NCBI GenBank assembly: GCA_036250195.1
Contig: JAVHZZ010000008.1
Span: forward strand, 16,497,434 to 16,561,433
Reading direction: 5' to 3'
Origin: Mixophyes australis
Taxonomy: Eukaryota; Chordata; Amphibia; Anura; Limnodynastidae
Length of the DNA: 64,000 nt
A program made the position numbers and the translations under genes. Positions within the stretch are counted from its first letter, which is position 1, and each line of letters opens with the position of its first letter. This document shows positions 23,861 to 35,148 of the stretch, in pieces. The notes beneath the pieces were generated by a model that saw only the letters and a program-made list of their open reading frames with translations, was not told the origin of the DNA and made no database searches.

Positions 23861-24221
23861 GAAGCAGAGTGGCCTAGTGGTTAGCACGTCTGCCTCACAG
23901 TTACTGGGGTCATGAGTTTGATTCCCGACCATGGCCTTATCTGTGTGGAGTTTGTATGCTCTCCCTGTGTTTGCGTGGGTTTCCTCCGGGTGCTCCGGTT
24001 TCCTGCCACACTCCAAAAACATACTGGTAGGTTAATTGGCTGCTATCAAAATTGACCCTAGTCTCTTCCTGTCTGTCTGTCCCCCTCTCTCTGTGTGAGT
24101 GTGTGTCTATATTAGGGAATCTAGACTGTAAGCTCCAATGGGGCAGGGACTGATGTGAATGAGTTCTCTGTACAGCGCTGCGGAATTAGTGGCACTATAT
24201 AAATAAATGATGATGATGATG
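23861..24221 (+). mobile_element. V-SINE-like element, full length
   Basis: The head is GAAGCAGAGTGGCCTAGTGG, the B-box-like part GAGTTTGATTCCC, then the conserved core and a tail of GATGATGATGAT. It is inserted in the LINE-like unit. Confidence 0.9.
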
Positions 24222-24232
24222 GTTAGGTAACA

Positions 24233-24392
24233 GTCTGGCTCAGAGGGGGGTTGGCAAATTTTAGCCCGGGGTGGGCAAGACTCAACTCAGCAGCCTATTA
24301 GGAACTCTTTAGTAATCCAGGCCATAGTAGCCCACTATGGGACCAGCCCAGTGGGCAGGTGCCCCCCAACCCAACCTGCCCCAGGTCTGACT
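24233..24392 (+). mobile_element. Small hAT-like element (TTTTAGCCCGGGG family), near-perfect 8-bp TSD
   Basis: The element is 24241-24384 (144 bp), starting CAGAGGGGGGTTGGC and ending CCCAACCTGCCCCAG. Flanks are GTCTGGCT (24233-24240) and GTCTGACT (24385-24392), 7 of 8 identical. Relatives are at 54480-54654 and 45339-45872. It interrupts the LINE-like unit. Confidence 0.78.
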
Positions 24393-24620
24393 GCTACAAT
24401 TTGCACCAACTGCAAGTGGTGCAGTCCTTTTTCTGGGAGACCCGAGTAGAGTACATTGCAGAAGTCCAAGTGTGAGGACACAAATGCATGAATGAGTGTA
24501 GGAAGATCTGCTGACGGAATTAAATGGTTATGTTCTTTAGATGATAAAATGAAGAGTTGATCACGGCTGAAACCTGATGTTTCAATAAATAAAAAATCCA
24601 GTATCAAGTACAACATCTTT
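24393..24620 (-). pseudogene. L2-type LINE reverse transcriptase remnant
   Basis: On the minus strand, about 24514 down to 24393, the translation contains LIHAFVSSHLDFCN, then LYSGLPEKGL and LQLVQ. This is the C-terminal reverse-transcriptase text typical of L2/CR1-clade LINEs (there usually HAFVTSRLDYCN and LQLVQN). The frame is closed on one side by the hAT insertion and the rest of the polymerase is missing. It is a dead fragment; only this short stretch is diagnostic. Confidence 0.75.
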
Positions 24621-26571
24621 GTAATCTGTACTAGTCAAAAAAAAAAAAAAAGTGACAATTAGAGTGTGATTGGTTGCTACACATTACAACACATTTTACA
24701 TAACCATGAGCAGTCACTTTTCAATATTGGGTGAATACTTCTATTTTCTAAATATTGATGAACTAAAATATATTGCTGAAACTAAAAAAAAAGGCCAGGC
24801 ATTTTCAGGATAAAAAAAAAATGCTTAGAATGTAAATTTGTTCAATTTAAATTAAGATTATTTGTCCTAGACTATTTTGTTCTGAAATCTCTTTTTTTGT
24901 TAAATAAAAAAAAAAAAGCTAAAATTCACAGAAATATTCCGAATCATTCAGGTTACTGCCTTGGTGGCCCTTTACTGAATTTATCCCCATGATCAAGATA
25001 AAAGACAACTGTACTAAAAGAATCGAGTGACATTCTGTCCTTAAATTACAAGTAAGAAGAATCAAAAAGGAAAAATAAAGTGAGCAAAAGAAATAAAAAG
25101 TGTATTCAAGTCAAGACACAAAACTAATGATGAGCAGGTAACACGAGGACGCGATGGAAACCGTTACTATTCCTTGATGAAAATTGCCTTTAAAATAACA
25201 CTTAAAGTGGAAATAACTTCAGACTATACAGCTTAACAGTTGTCATGTCCAAGGGCAAGGAAAAGATTAAATTAAGGGACTGTTTGATTATTATTTGCAT
25301 ATGCCCAACAGGATTGGAGGTGAGCAAATTATTTCTCAAATCTTTAAGTTTCTTCAAATATCAATGTTTCAAAGCTAAAGAATTGGTTTGCAAAGGTTGT
25401 GCTAAGAAATAAAACTGGAATTTGTAATAAAATTGTCTTTTAAAATGTTGTTTGTGAACAACAAACTTATCGACAAAAGTCGAAAATAAAAGTAAAATAT
25501 TTGTGAATCAATAAGCTGAAAATAGCAGTTTCGGTCATAATTCTGACAGTGGAAACAGGAACTATGTCGGCAGGTTAAGTGCCAACATATCCACCGTCGG
25601 AATTAGATACCCTACCCGAAAATAGAACTATTGGACCAATATTGCCAATCGTCACGAAATGGAACCAAAGAAAACTGAATAATCAATTATAACGATGTGA
25701 AGTTCTACAAGGGACCAAAACTACAGGCTGCCCCGTTCACTAACATAGATCTAGGAACATTTTGTATCTCAACTTGCTCTACCAATACTTGCCAGAACCA
25801 ATCTAAACAGCTTTCCAGATTGGACTATGATTCTTTCCAAATGAAAGATGGCAGTGAGTTGGAGATCTTTTTCATCAGATATTGAGACACCTACAGTTCT
25901 TATCTCGCATAAGGTCAATTTGTTCAAATAAAGTGGGGTTCTACACATTTTTAGAAATATAAAATAATAAAGACCCAAAGATTAAATATCATCATATTTA
26001 TTTTTTGTACTTGTCTATTCTAGCCTAACGAGCAAAATGTGGGAATGTCTACATTTGGCATTCCTGCTAGAGGGCTTCCATATTTGAAGTCATGTAGCTG
26101 AGGTTTAGTTTGTAAAAAAGATTCAATAAATAGTATGGGTGATGTTAGTCACAGTTCCCTATTGGCCATGCCATGACTCTCGCCGTCCAATCAGGTTACT
26201 CCAAGGAGGTGTGTTCCGAATTCATTAGCTTTCCCCAGACCAAAATTTCCAACTAATTTACAATTTGGAGTTCCAAACATAGATGGTTCCTGGTATTGTA
26301 TTAATTGTGGGAAGAGGTTTCCTGTAAGCCATCTCCAAAGAATATGGTCAGATAGACCTCTGCCTTAAGAATAATCAGATTTAAGACTAACATCGTACTA
26401 CCAACTCGGAGAGCAAATTATTTATTGTTCAGTCGCAACTTTTTCTGATTCTTAAAAGTGTTAATTTAGCAGAAGACAAATGGTCAGATAAGTTTAGATA
26501 ACAATAAAAAGGTGCAACTGCGCTCTCTACACTATGACAAAATTATATAAATATTCATGAATATTATTTTA
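24621..26571. other. Non-coding stretch, no gene seen
   Basis: There are poly-A runs near 24638 and 24908, and AT-rich DNA elsewhere. A 62-codon open frame at 25697-25885 might be LINE-derived, but I cannot assign it. Confidence 0.35.
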
Positions 26572-26800
26572 AATTACAGTCTAAATTCCTGAACATACAC
26601 AGACAGAGAGAGGGAGACTAAGGTCAATTTAATAGCAGCCAATAAACCTACTAGTATGTTTTTGGAGTCTACGGAGGAAACCCACACAAACACGTGGATA
26701 ACATACAACTCCACACAGATAAGGCCATGGTCGGGAATCGAACTTATGACCCCAGTGCTGTGAGGCAGATGTGCTAACCACTAAGCCATCGCGCCGCCCT
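26572..26800 (-). mobile_element. V-SINE-like element, tail missing
   Basis: Head and centre are present (GGCGCGATGGCTTAGTGG on the minus strand, then GAGTTCGATTCCC-type sequence). The copy stops at ACAGTCTAAATTC and lacks the CAGCGCTG...GATGATG end. Part of the GGTTTCCTCC core is also deleted. Confidence 0.82.
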
Positions 26801-27922
26801 ATAGTCAATGATGTTTTTAATCTCTTGTTTCATCTCCCTATGCATGTATTTAGCTTATTTCTGTTTGGTGTTAGAATGTTTCAGTTACTAATTCCTGGCA
26901 AAGGAGGAGGGGGAGGGTTAAACATTTTTAGATCCATTTTAATTGTCGCTGTATGACATGTTCAGCAAATCCTCTTCAAGTGCATTCTGCATTTTCGAAA
27001 AAATCATTACTTCACCAGCTGCTGAGAATGATCAAGTACAAGTTATGACTCCACTTCCCGTGATGACACGTGTCCAGGTCGGGGGATTATGTGGTAGATA
27101 TGGATCTTGGAATTCAGATCCCTCGGGGGGCTCTCAGTCTTGCCAGCTTCGTTTGTATAAATATAATTATAATTAAAGGCCTTGATTGTGAGGCATTTTG
27201 CCTTTAGAACATGGATTTTTAATGTGAGGCTGCGAGCAACTGCTGACATTTCTGTTTTGACTGAAATAGTCTTCACATGAAAGAAAGTTGTGATCAGAAC
27301 GATGCCCATTCTGGTTAAGAGCCGCCTGTGACAAGTGATTTGTCAGACTTAGTCTTAGCTAAACCGTCTTATTTTTACAAATGTTAATATTGATCACACT
27401 GGTAAAAAAAAAACAACAACTATGTCTGATAATTCCAGGCAATCTTGTAAGATGTGATGCTTTTGTGAAGAAATCTGTTTTTTAATATATCAGATTGTTG
27501 TATTTTTATATAATGGGAGTTGTCAGAGTAGATTACTGTGATAATATTCTACTCCTGTACAAGTCACATTTTACATTGTGGACATAGATCGTGTTGGAAG
27601 GTCATGTAATGCATGATATCAAGCATCCACTTTCAATCCCTGTCAACAATTCCTTAAGATATATATTTTGTCTACTGGCCTAGTGACCAATAGTACCATG
27701 GTCATAACATCCTGGGCACTACTGTTCCTGTATCCATTGTACTAACTAGAGACCCGTGATATATGGACCTCGCAAAGAGCAACGATAAGGATCATTTAAA
27801 AACCCATGTCACCTGATAGAACTCGCAGAAGGGTCATTCTGTAATGACTTTATTAAAAAAGGAAAATAATACATAGCATTATTACCAAGTCATGTGAACA
27901 GGTGGCATTATTCCACTTTTGA
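26801..27922. other. Non-coding stretch, no gene seen
   Basis: Short open frames of 77 and 88 codons overlap around 26943-27309 with no known motif. No repeat family is recognised. Confidence 0.35.
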
Positions 27923-28185
27923 TTAGAGATGCTCACTGATCCCAGTGAACTGGATTTGGTTTTGGATCTGGATTAGCCTTGGGTTTTGGTTTTGGTTTTG
28001 GCAAAACCGCCCTCTTGTGTTTTGGTTTTGGATTTTTTAGAATACATCCTAAAATATGCTAAAATCACATAATTTTGCTCTTTTTTTGTTCCTATATTAT
28101 TATTAACCTCAATAACACTAATTTCAAGTCATTTGCAGTCAATTTAGACCAATTGACAGGTCACAATATTATTTTCATACACTTT
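27923..28185 (+). mobile_element. TAGAGATG hAT-like family, copy A (left part only)
   Basis: It begins TTAGAGATGCTCACTGATCC and carries GGTTTTGG-rich sequence, TAAAATCACATAATTTTGCT and TTTTTTGTTCCTATATTATT, as in the copies at 41373 and 55412. The 71-bp repeat is absent and the right end is not found, so the copy is truncated or heavily decayed. Confidence 0.75.
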
Positions 28186-28317
28186 CAAACAAAGTCTACA
28201 GCGACCTGGCTGGATGGTAAGCGACAGAGCAATGACACAAACACACGGCAGTTCCTACCACATCTAGGACACATTGGCACACAGCAAAATGTGCTAGAAT
28301 AATGTTTATTGTAAACT

Positions 28318-29036
28318 TATGGAGACAGTGTCATTACGGGCCGCATACTGAGCGCATCGTGCAGTTGTTCGCAACGGCTCGTAAATCGGCTCTGCGTACT
28401 CCCGGGAGTCAGCAACGAACGGATCTCACGATACGTGTGGTGATGACTATGGGTGTAGGGTCACTCTGCTGTACTAGACCAGACACTGCAGGATGCGGAC
28501 AATACCTATGTGGGATATGACATCTCAAAAGAATGCACAGAAAAAAAAATATTAATCAATTAATGTAACCTGTCAATAATATAGTCATTTATAATTAAAT
28601 AGTAATTACATTAGGGTTAGACTGTCCTTAATGTCTACTGTACATAAAATACATTCTTACAGCTCCTCCTGATCGCAGACACATGTTATAGCTGCATACG
28701 CTACTGACCCAGGACTTAGACTGGACCCTTAGCTGGTGCAAGGGATACGGCAGGAAAGCAAGAAACTTTCACACACACACAGAGCTTCATTCCGACGTGG
28801 CTGCATTCGCTTGAGTTTGGCACGCCCACATTGTGCATCCAGTACGGGCACACGCCCCTTCCCCGCCCCTTTCACTCCCCGAAGTCGTAGGTCATCGTAA
28901 CTGTCATTTGCGTTGGCATACGCAGCGGACTTGCTTTCGTTGGCGGCCGAGTGTTCTCGTTCTGGGCATGCGCAGAAGGGAATTACGTACGGTACGCACA
29001 AAAAACAGAGATACGTTCCTTAATGGCTCAGACCCA
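28318..29036. other. CpG-richer segment, probable unclassified interspersed repeat
   Basis: CpG is frequent at 28330-28445 and 28790-29015, in contrast to the CpG-poor surroundings. No terminal repeat or duplication is evident. The text around GCATGCGCAGAAGGGAATTACG and GGGCACACGCCCCTTCCCCG looks like a repeat I associate with frog genomes, but I cannot name it. The open frames on either strand show no domain. Confidence 0.35.
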
Positions 29037-29183
29037 ACAACTGTATTTGTAGGTGTTTTGTAGTTTTGTACAAGTTATTAATACGGTTAAAAAATAAGAA
29101 TAGAAGACAGGAAGCTAGAAGCTGACAGTTGATGAGATTTGTGTCGCAGTGTAAGAAGCAACTTATAAGATTTGCCGTACAGT

Positions 29184-29491
29184 ATCATCATCATCATCAC
29201 CATTTATTTATATAGCACCACTGATTCCGTAGCGCTGTACAGAGAACTCATTCACATCAGTCCCTGCCCCATTGGGGCTTACAGTCTAAATTCCCTAACA
29301 TACACACACACAGACACACAGACAGAGAGAGAGACTAAGGTAAATTTTTGATAGCAGCCAATTAACCTACCAGTATGCACCCAGAGGAAACCCATGCAAA
29401 CTCCTCACAGATAAGGCCATGGTTGGGAATTGTACTCATGACCCCAGTGCTGTGAGGCAGAAGTGCTAACCACTGAGCCACCGTGCTGCCC
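29184..29491 (-). mobile_element. V-SINE-like element, internal deletion
   Basis: The tail, 3' half and tRNA-like head (ending GAGCCACCGTGCTGCC on the plus strand) are present. The centre between CCAGTATG and CACCCAGAGGAAACCC lacks the GTTTTTGGAGTGTGGGAGG segment, and another short piece is missing before CTCCTCACAG. Confidence 0.88.
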
Positions 29492-31100
29492 AGTAAAAAT
29501 TTCTTCTTTAACTTTAAGAAATCTAGACAATGTCCGAAGTGATTTGCTGCTAATATGATGCTTGTGATAGAGACAGTTTTTAGTTGTTATTTTTTTTTTA
29601 GTACATATGTTCAAACATATCAGCTGAATACACTTGGTGTCTCACTCAATGCTCGTTAACCATTCATCCACACCAGCCCTAATGCAGCCCTGTAACCAAT
29701 GAACATTTTAATGACTATCCTAGCCCATAAATGTTTATGTGACTCTTTCTAACCCTCTGTCCCTGACATTTGAAACAACAATAGACGTGCAAAACGCAAC
29801 ACCCAAAAATTCAAAAGTCACCGCCTCCAGCTTAAAATGTTTTGCTATGGGGTCTAAACAAATTTTCTAAAAACAGCTAAACCAATCTTCACAACAATCA
29901 CCAAATGCTAATTATTCGCTAGCTGAAACAAACTGCTGATTTCCCCCAAAGTTTCTGTTTTCCTGTGACCTCTAATCAAACACGGGGCGGAATTCCATTG
30001 AACAATAGGATCTAATTTGTTTTCATTGTTGTTTCAGATAATTACAAAGCAACCACCATGCAAATGACTAGTTCTTTATTTTTAAACAAAACCACAGAAA
30101 GGGCAGGGGAGAGGCACCCAGTGGTCCTGTTTTGCTCTGTTAAATAATCTCTGGTTTACTGTAGCCATATAGCAGTGAAGCTTAGAATGCTTGGGAAATA
30201 AAATGTCAACTTGAATATACTGTGATGGCTTTATATGACGGTTAGTATGGGGATGACCATTTTACAGCCATCGAAAAATCAGCTTTAATTAATGTAAGTA
30301 CCAGAACGGCGTATAATTACCAAGCACCGAGGGTTGAATGCAAATGCTAAGTTGCTGATTGATCAAAACCTTCTACTTTCCTATTAATACACTGGGACTA
30401 ACTGTTTCTGTCATATATGCAAGGCAAATTGTGACTGAGCCCGAAGGCAGATTTCTATGGTACCATAGTTAGCAAAATCGCTGAGATGAGCTTTATGTGT
30501 CTTAAAAGCACAGAGTGTGAATGTGTTGTCCTTAGTTGTGTTAGTAATAAACACATTATTGAGAGAGATGATTACTTCTGTATCATTAAGTCTTGCTAGC
30601 ACGTTAATGTTCAACCAAAAAAGTCAAAACTAATCGCTAGAGTTAAATTCTGTTGTTTAAGTGGCACAGGTTTTAAAACAAATGAACTGATTTTTATGTT
30701 ACTATTATAAATACAGTTGTAGTTGTGGTTGTGTGCTGTTCTTCCTACTTAAAATTCAGAACTGGTAGCTATGGCAATCTTAAAATATGTTATTGGAAGT
30801 GGATAATGGGTTCCTACAAACACATAAATGTCAACAGTTATTTTATTTCAAAAAGAAAGATTTATATTTGCTTTGTGTTTCAGACATTAATTTATTGGGT
30901 ACTTAAGTTTGTTTCATTTGAGTTCTGTCTATATGGTCAGAGTACCTATTGTACTCATTCTGCAAAACTGGGCATGAACCGATGAGCAGTATTTGAAGTG
31001 GGTGGAGCTAGAAAAGGCAGTAGCCTATCAAAACATTAGAAAGTTAATAGCCTGCCAAGTCAACTCCTAGGTATATATACCTGCAGGTGAGTATGAAGTG
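29492..31100. other. Mostly unique non-coding stretch with a SOX/POU-like motif cluster
   Basis: No exon or repeat family is seen. The segment around 29990-30070 holds a cluster of factor-like motifs, listed separately. Confidence 0.35.
29996..30066 (+). promoter_or_regulatory. Possible SOX/POU-type enhancer cluster
   Basis: ATTGAACAATAGG (SOX-like AACAAT) near 29997, TTTCATTGTTGTTTC (inverted SOX-like) near 30021, TTACAAAG near 30042 and a perfect octamer ATGCAAAT at 30058-30065 lie within 70 bp of low-complexity-free sequence. SOX and POU sites often occur together in developmental enhancers. Motifs this short also arise by chance. Confidence 0.22.
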
Positions 31101-31109
31101 GGGGGGCTA

Positions 31110-31190
31110 GTATGCTCCTTATAAAGGAGGGTTACGATGTATAGCTGCAGTACCTGTTCAGTTATTTGAATAAAGCCTGTCTTCAATGGT
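31110..31190 (+). promoter_or_regulatory. TATA box plus close polyadenylation signal, LTR-like
   Basis: CTCCTTATAAAGGAGGG is followed about 50 bp later by TTTGAATAAAGCCTGTCTTCA. A TATA box with an AATAAA so close is typical of the R region of a retrotransposon LTR. No second LTR, primer-binding site or TG...CA pair with a duplication was identified, so this could be a solo LTR relic or chance. Confidence 0.3.
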
Positions 31191-31310
31191 CAATATGGCA
31201 GGGATTTAATATTTCATAGTGTAATATTAATATACCCGATGATTAAAAGAGCAAATTGGAATAGATTCTTAAAAGGTTATTTTTTCTTGAAGGGGTGTAG
31301 TAGTTGGGTG

Positions 31311-31374
<64 letters not shown>

Positions 31375-31411
31375 TATTATTATTTGTATTATTACTATTA
31401 TTATATTGTTA

Positions 31412-31456
<45 letters not shown>

Positions 31457-31503
31457 TATTATTTTAATTATTACTATTGTTATATTATTATTATTATTAT
31501 TAC

Positions 31504-31537
<34 letters not shown>

Positions 31538-31558
31538 TGTATTATTACTATTATTATA

Positions 31559-31595
<37 letters not shown>

Positions 31596-31740
31596 TATAT
31601 TATTATTACTATTATTATTTTAATTATTACTATTATTATATTAATATTATTATTTGTATTATTACTATTATTATATTTTTATTATTATTATTACTATTAT
31701 TATTATTTTTATTATTATTATGAATTGTATTATTATTATC
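31311..31740 (+). repeat. Imperfect ATT microsatellite, about 430 bp
   Basis: ATT triplets are interrupted by ACT, TTG and TTTTA variants; a larger motif (TTTGTATTATTACTATTATT) recurs at about 31382, 31537 and 31650, showing block duplications. The 174- and 139-codon open frames (poly-Leu, poly-Ile/Tyr) are by-products. The right side runs into a SINE/LINE-type tail (TTTTATTTACAAGGCACC). Confidence 0.95.
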
Positions 31741-32267
31741 TTTTATTTACAAGGCACCACTAAAGATCTGCAGTGCTGTATATGACATTTACATTAATAA
31801 TATACAATAAACATGCAGCAATGATCCATAACACAGTACATAATACACGAAAAACAAAATAATACAAAGACCAGACATAATAATTAAACTAATCAAAGAC
31901 AGATAACTTTGTAACGCAGATCAATAATCTGATCAAATTTCATTTCACACGAGTATTTTAAAAATATATGACTGAGAAATATCAATTGTAAGCTCTTGGA
32001 GTAAAAAAAATACCCAGTACATATTTAAATGACCTGACCACCATTATATTAATGTCCCTGTTATTTATTCCATAGTGCTCTTTCATAGGTAAAAATACAT
32101 GTGAATAAAAAGACAGACTGAAAGGTCATCGGTAGCAATAAAACAATGGTATGGACTGAAAGGTAAAGATCAGCGGAAAAGGACGTTTCGTGGAGCTTGG
32201 AAGTTTCGACGATACAATCTTCAAGATATGCTCTATTATGAATTCACATTTCCCAATTTCAGGCTAA
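31741..32267. other. Non-coding stretch, tail-like repeat at its left edge
   Basis: 31735-31790 resembles the TTTTATTTATAAGGCACCAC tail at 32288. The rest is AT-rich with no gene. Confidence 0.4.
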
Positions 32268-32935
32268 GAATATAATTATTATTATCTTTTATTTATAAGG
32301 CACCACTAAGGGTCAGTACAGAGAGCTTAGAGTGAAATAGTACTTGACATAGAAGGACGATACAAAATAGACAAAACAATGCAATACACAGTAACAAATA
32401 GCCAAAATAAAATAAATGAGGTGCGAGGTGACGTATAGTGCCTCACTAAAACCCATACTCGCCCACTCTCCTGAAATTTCCGTGAGACTCTCGAATTCCG
32501 GGTAGGTCTCCTATACTCCCAGGAGAGCAGGGCATTCTCCCTAATCCTGCCCACATCCTAGTCTCCATGATGCGATTCTCAGTGAATCGCGTCAATTTGG
32601 TCCCACCCCCATCATCATTGCACCTCAGGGGCGTGGTCAAAAGTGATCTGATTCACCACGCCCCGCCCCCTTCTGGCCTCACTCTTCACCTTCACCCTGA
32701 GGGGACGATTAAACTGTTGGCAAGTATGCTATAACCTGAAGACCAGAGTATGATGAGTGGAGGACAAAATAGTGGGCAATCAGTGCAATTTGATCCTGTG
32801 CCCAGGAGGTTGGGCGCAGTAAATCGGGATGGGGCCTCTGGTGTGCTGGTGGATAGGTAAAGAAGGAGGACACAAGGAAAGAGGGCCCTGCTCGTAGAAG
32901 CTTACAATCTAGTGGGGAGAGGAATAAGAATAGAG
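32268..32935 (-). mobile_element. SINE/LINE-type repeat interrupted by a hAT-like element
   Basis: The left piece has TTATTATTATCTTTTATTTA and AAGGCACCACTAAGGG; the right piece ends with AGGGCCCTGCTCGTAGAAGC and TTACAATCTAGTGGGGAG, the usual other side of such reverse-oriented tails (compare 42225-42260). The hAT-like element at 32454-32728 separates them. Confidence 0.55.
32446..32736. mobile_element. hAT-like element with near-perfect 8-bp TSD
   Basis: The element is 32454-32728 (275 bp), beginning CATACTCGCCCACTCTCC and ending GTTGGCAAGTATG. Flanks are CTAAAACC (32446-32453) and CTATAACC (32729-32736), 7 of 8 identical. The interior has CCTGAAATTTCCGTGAGACTC-like text and GGGGCGTGGTCAAAAG. 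It is non-coding. Confidence 0.8.
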
Positions 32936-32972
32936 CTGAGACGACAACAGTCACTTAATTTTGCATCATGTA

Positions 32973-33298
32973 GGACAGCACGGTGGCTCAGTGGTTAGCA
33001 CTTCTGCCTCTCACACTGGGGTCATGAGTTTGATTCCCAACCATGGCCTTATCTGTGAGGAGTTTGTATGTTCTCCCCGTGTTTGCGTGGGTTTCCTCCA
33101 GGTGCTCCGGTTTCCTCCCACACTCCAAAAATATACTAGTAGGTTAATTGGCTGCTATCAAATTGACCCTAGTCTGACTGTGTGTGTGTGTGTATGTTAG
33201 GGAATTTAGACTGTAAGCTCCAATGGAGCAGGGACTGATGTGAGTTCTCTGTACAGCGCTGCGAAATTAGTAATGCTATATAAATAAATGGTGATGAT
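32973..33298 (+). mobile_element. V-SINE-like element, full length
   Basis: The head GGACAGCACGGTGGCTCAG, B-box-like GAGTTTGATTCCC, conserved core, a short TG run and the AAATAAATGGTGATGATG tail are all present. Confidence 0.9.
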
Positions 33299-33887
33299 GT
33301 AATGACCAAACGGGGAGCGTATTTTGCAGAACAGTTTTGAAAATCTTTCCTGAAAAGTATAAATCCTGAGAATTTAACAGACAGATTTGTTTTTCTATCA
33401 ATTGTCCTTCTTCCATCAAGTACAACAACAATGTGCAACAGTTCATATAAGTAACATCTTTATGGGCATACATCTATCTGCATAACTAATTTAAAAAAAA
33501 CATAACAATGTAAAAAGAGGCAATATCTCTACACTGCACAGATTCATACAATAAGAATCAATAACAGCTAAATATTACATTTTAAACACCGCAGTTTATC
33601 CGCATTAAATTTAATTACTATACTGAATCTAATATCACTTCCGAATGTGTTATTAAAAAAGAACAATGAAAAATAAGAACAATGAGGAACTGTATTATAA
33701 AATTGCACATTCAAATCATTCAATTATGTTTTAAAACCTTCCTTTGAGCTAGTAGATTTGACCACAGTTAAGTCATTTTTAGGGTCTTTTAAGGCAAAAA
33801 ATTGATCATGCCTACAAGGACCCAAAAGGGGGCGTTTCAGGGGGGATTTGACAGAACCAGACTTTGTCCCAATTTGTGCAAGTCTAA
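33299..33887. other. Non-coding stretch, no gene seen
   Basis: AT-rich sequence with short A-runs. No gene or known repeat. Confidence 0.45.
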
Positions 33888-34063
33888 GAGGTATATTTAC
33901 TAAACTGTGGGTTTGAAAAAGTGGAGGTGTTGCCTATAACAACCAATCAGATTCTAGTTATCATTTATTTAGTACATTCTACAAAATGACAGCTAGAATC
34001 TGATTGGTTGCTACAGGCAACATCTCCACTTTTTCAAACCCGCAGTTTATTAAATTTACACCC
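33888..34063. mobile_element. Foldback MITE, CCAATCAGATTCTAG family
   Basis: The arms run inward from AGGTATATTTACTAAACTG and TTTATTAAATTTACACCC through GTTGCCTATAACAACCAATC and its complement to a loop near ATTTAGTACATTCTACAAAA. CTAA occurs at both outer edges, so a 3-bp TAA duplication is possible. Relatives: 17551, 39529, 40961. Confidence 0.85.
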
Positions 34064-34153
34064 TAAATGTTGTATGCTTAAAACCACTGCATAGGTAGTA
34101 TATTGATATACAATTGCATGCTATATCCCAGAGATTTTCTTGCATTGCATTTT

Positions 34154-34316
34154 GTCTAGACCAGGCTTGGCTAACCTGTGGCACTCCAGGTGTCGTGAAA
34201 CTACAAGTCCCAGCATACCCTTCCAGCAATAAGCTGCTATATATTGGCAAAGCATGCTGGGGCTTGTAGTTTCACAACACCTGGAGTGTCACAGGTTAGC
34301 CAAGCCTGGTCTAGAC
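34154..34316. mobile_element. Palindromic hAT-like MITE with perfect 8-bp TSD GTCTAGAC
   Basis: The element is 34162-34308 (147 bp), starting CAGGCTTGGCTAACCTGTGG and ending with its near-exact complement. GTCTAGAC lies at 34154-34161 and 34309-34316. The duplication is itself palindromic, so part of it could be terminal repeat, but length and CAG...CTG ends suit hAT. The interior is GAAACTACAAGTCCCAGCAT and its complement. Confidence 0.85.
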
Positions 34317-34371
34317 CATAACAAGAGAAAACTTTACAACGTCTTTAATTCAGTAGGAAGAATGATCTTAT

Positions 34372-34437
34372 TTTAACCAATTGTAAAGCGCTACGGAATA
34401 TGCTGGTGCTATATAAATAAATATATATGATGTTGAT
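34372..34437 (+). mobile_element. SINE/LINE 3'-tail fragment of the second family
   Basis: AATTGTAAAGCGCTACGGAA is followed by GTGCTATATAAATAAATATA and an irregular TGATGTTGATG end. Confidence 0.6.
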
Positions 34438-34611
34438 GTATTGTCAGTGTAAGTGTGCTGTGAGTGTAAGCTCTATGACCGTGATTAAAGCAAAGGAACT
34501 TCATATATTTACTTTGCTTTCATTTCATTTAAATATACATAATTAGAGAATCTGCCATATTGGTTTTGTAATCTCAGAATCAGTTCAGAGCAAGTGCAAA
34601 GCTAGTTACAC

Positions 34612-34811
34612 CGAGGGGGGGGGGGGGGGATTCAAATAGCCGCGAGGTGTCTCCGGAACGTCCGCCAGACACTTTCGTGGCAGAGATTTGACAGAAATCT
34701 CTGCTAATTTTTCTAATACCCCATAGAGGTGCGACGGACAATGAGCAGAGATTTCTACCGTAATTGGCAGCAATGTGCGCTGCACGATATCCGCGTAATA
34801 GAATTCCTCCC
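34612..34811. mobile_element. Probable MITE of the GGGGCAGATTCAATTAGCCG type
   Basis: A G-run then GATTCAAATAGCCGCGAGG at the left and CCGCGTAATAGAATTCCTCCC at the right are inverted and imperfect. AGCAGAGATTTCTACCGTAA and CAGAAATCTCTGCT pair inside. The shorter element at 61820-61974 has the same end. No duplication is read with confidence. Confidence 0.55.
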
Positions 34812-35032
34812 AGAGACTGCCCTGAAACACTCAACACCATCAGAATGCGTCAATTACACAAACATTTGTATAGAATTTATATTGTCCATTTGTTCGTGTT
34901 TGAAGTTTTTAATTACATTGGGCCTAGAAATGTTCTTATCTGCAGACGTGTAGACCTGATTTCATCCAACCCAGACCCGTCATGTGTTTTTGAAGTGAGA
35001 AAATCCCATAGATTGTAAATTTGCAGGCAAGT

Positions 35033-35148
35033 CCTTCTTACCTCTCTGTCTGTCTCTATTACCCAGTATTGTTTTATTGCTGTGTTTGTTCCCAATTGTA
35101 AAGCGCTACAGAATTTGCATGGCGCTATATAAATGATGATGATGATGG
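35033..35148 (+). mobile_element. SINE/LINE 3' end of the second family
   Basis: TACCCAGTATTGTTTTATTG, then TTCCCAATTGTAAAGCGCTA, GCGCTATATAAATGATGATG. It matches the reverse-oriented fragment at 42110-42266. Confidence 0.65.

Noticed and set aside
25697..25960. LINE-derived open frame
   Set aside because: A faint resemblance to LINE ORF2 text in one frame was not strong enough to call.
27955..28033. Interstitial telomere-like repeat (GGTTTT)
   Set aside because: Vertebrate telomeres are TTAGGG; this text is the shared left part of the TAGAGATG hAT-like family.
31239..31763. 174- and 139-codon frames of poly-Leu and poly-Ile/Tyr
   Set aside because: These are translations of the ATT microsatellite.
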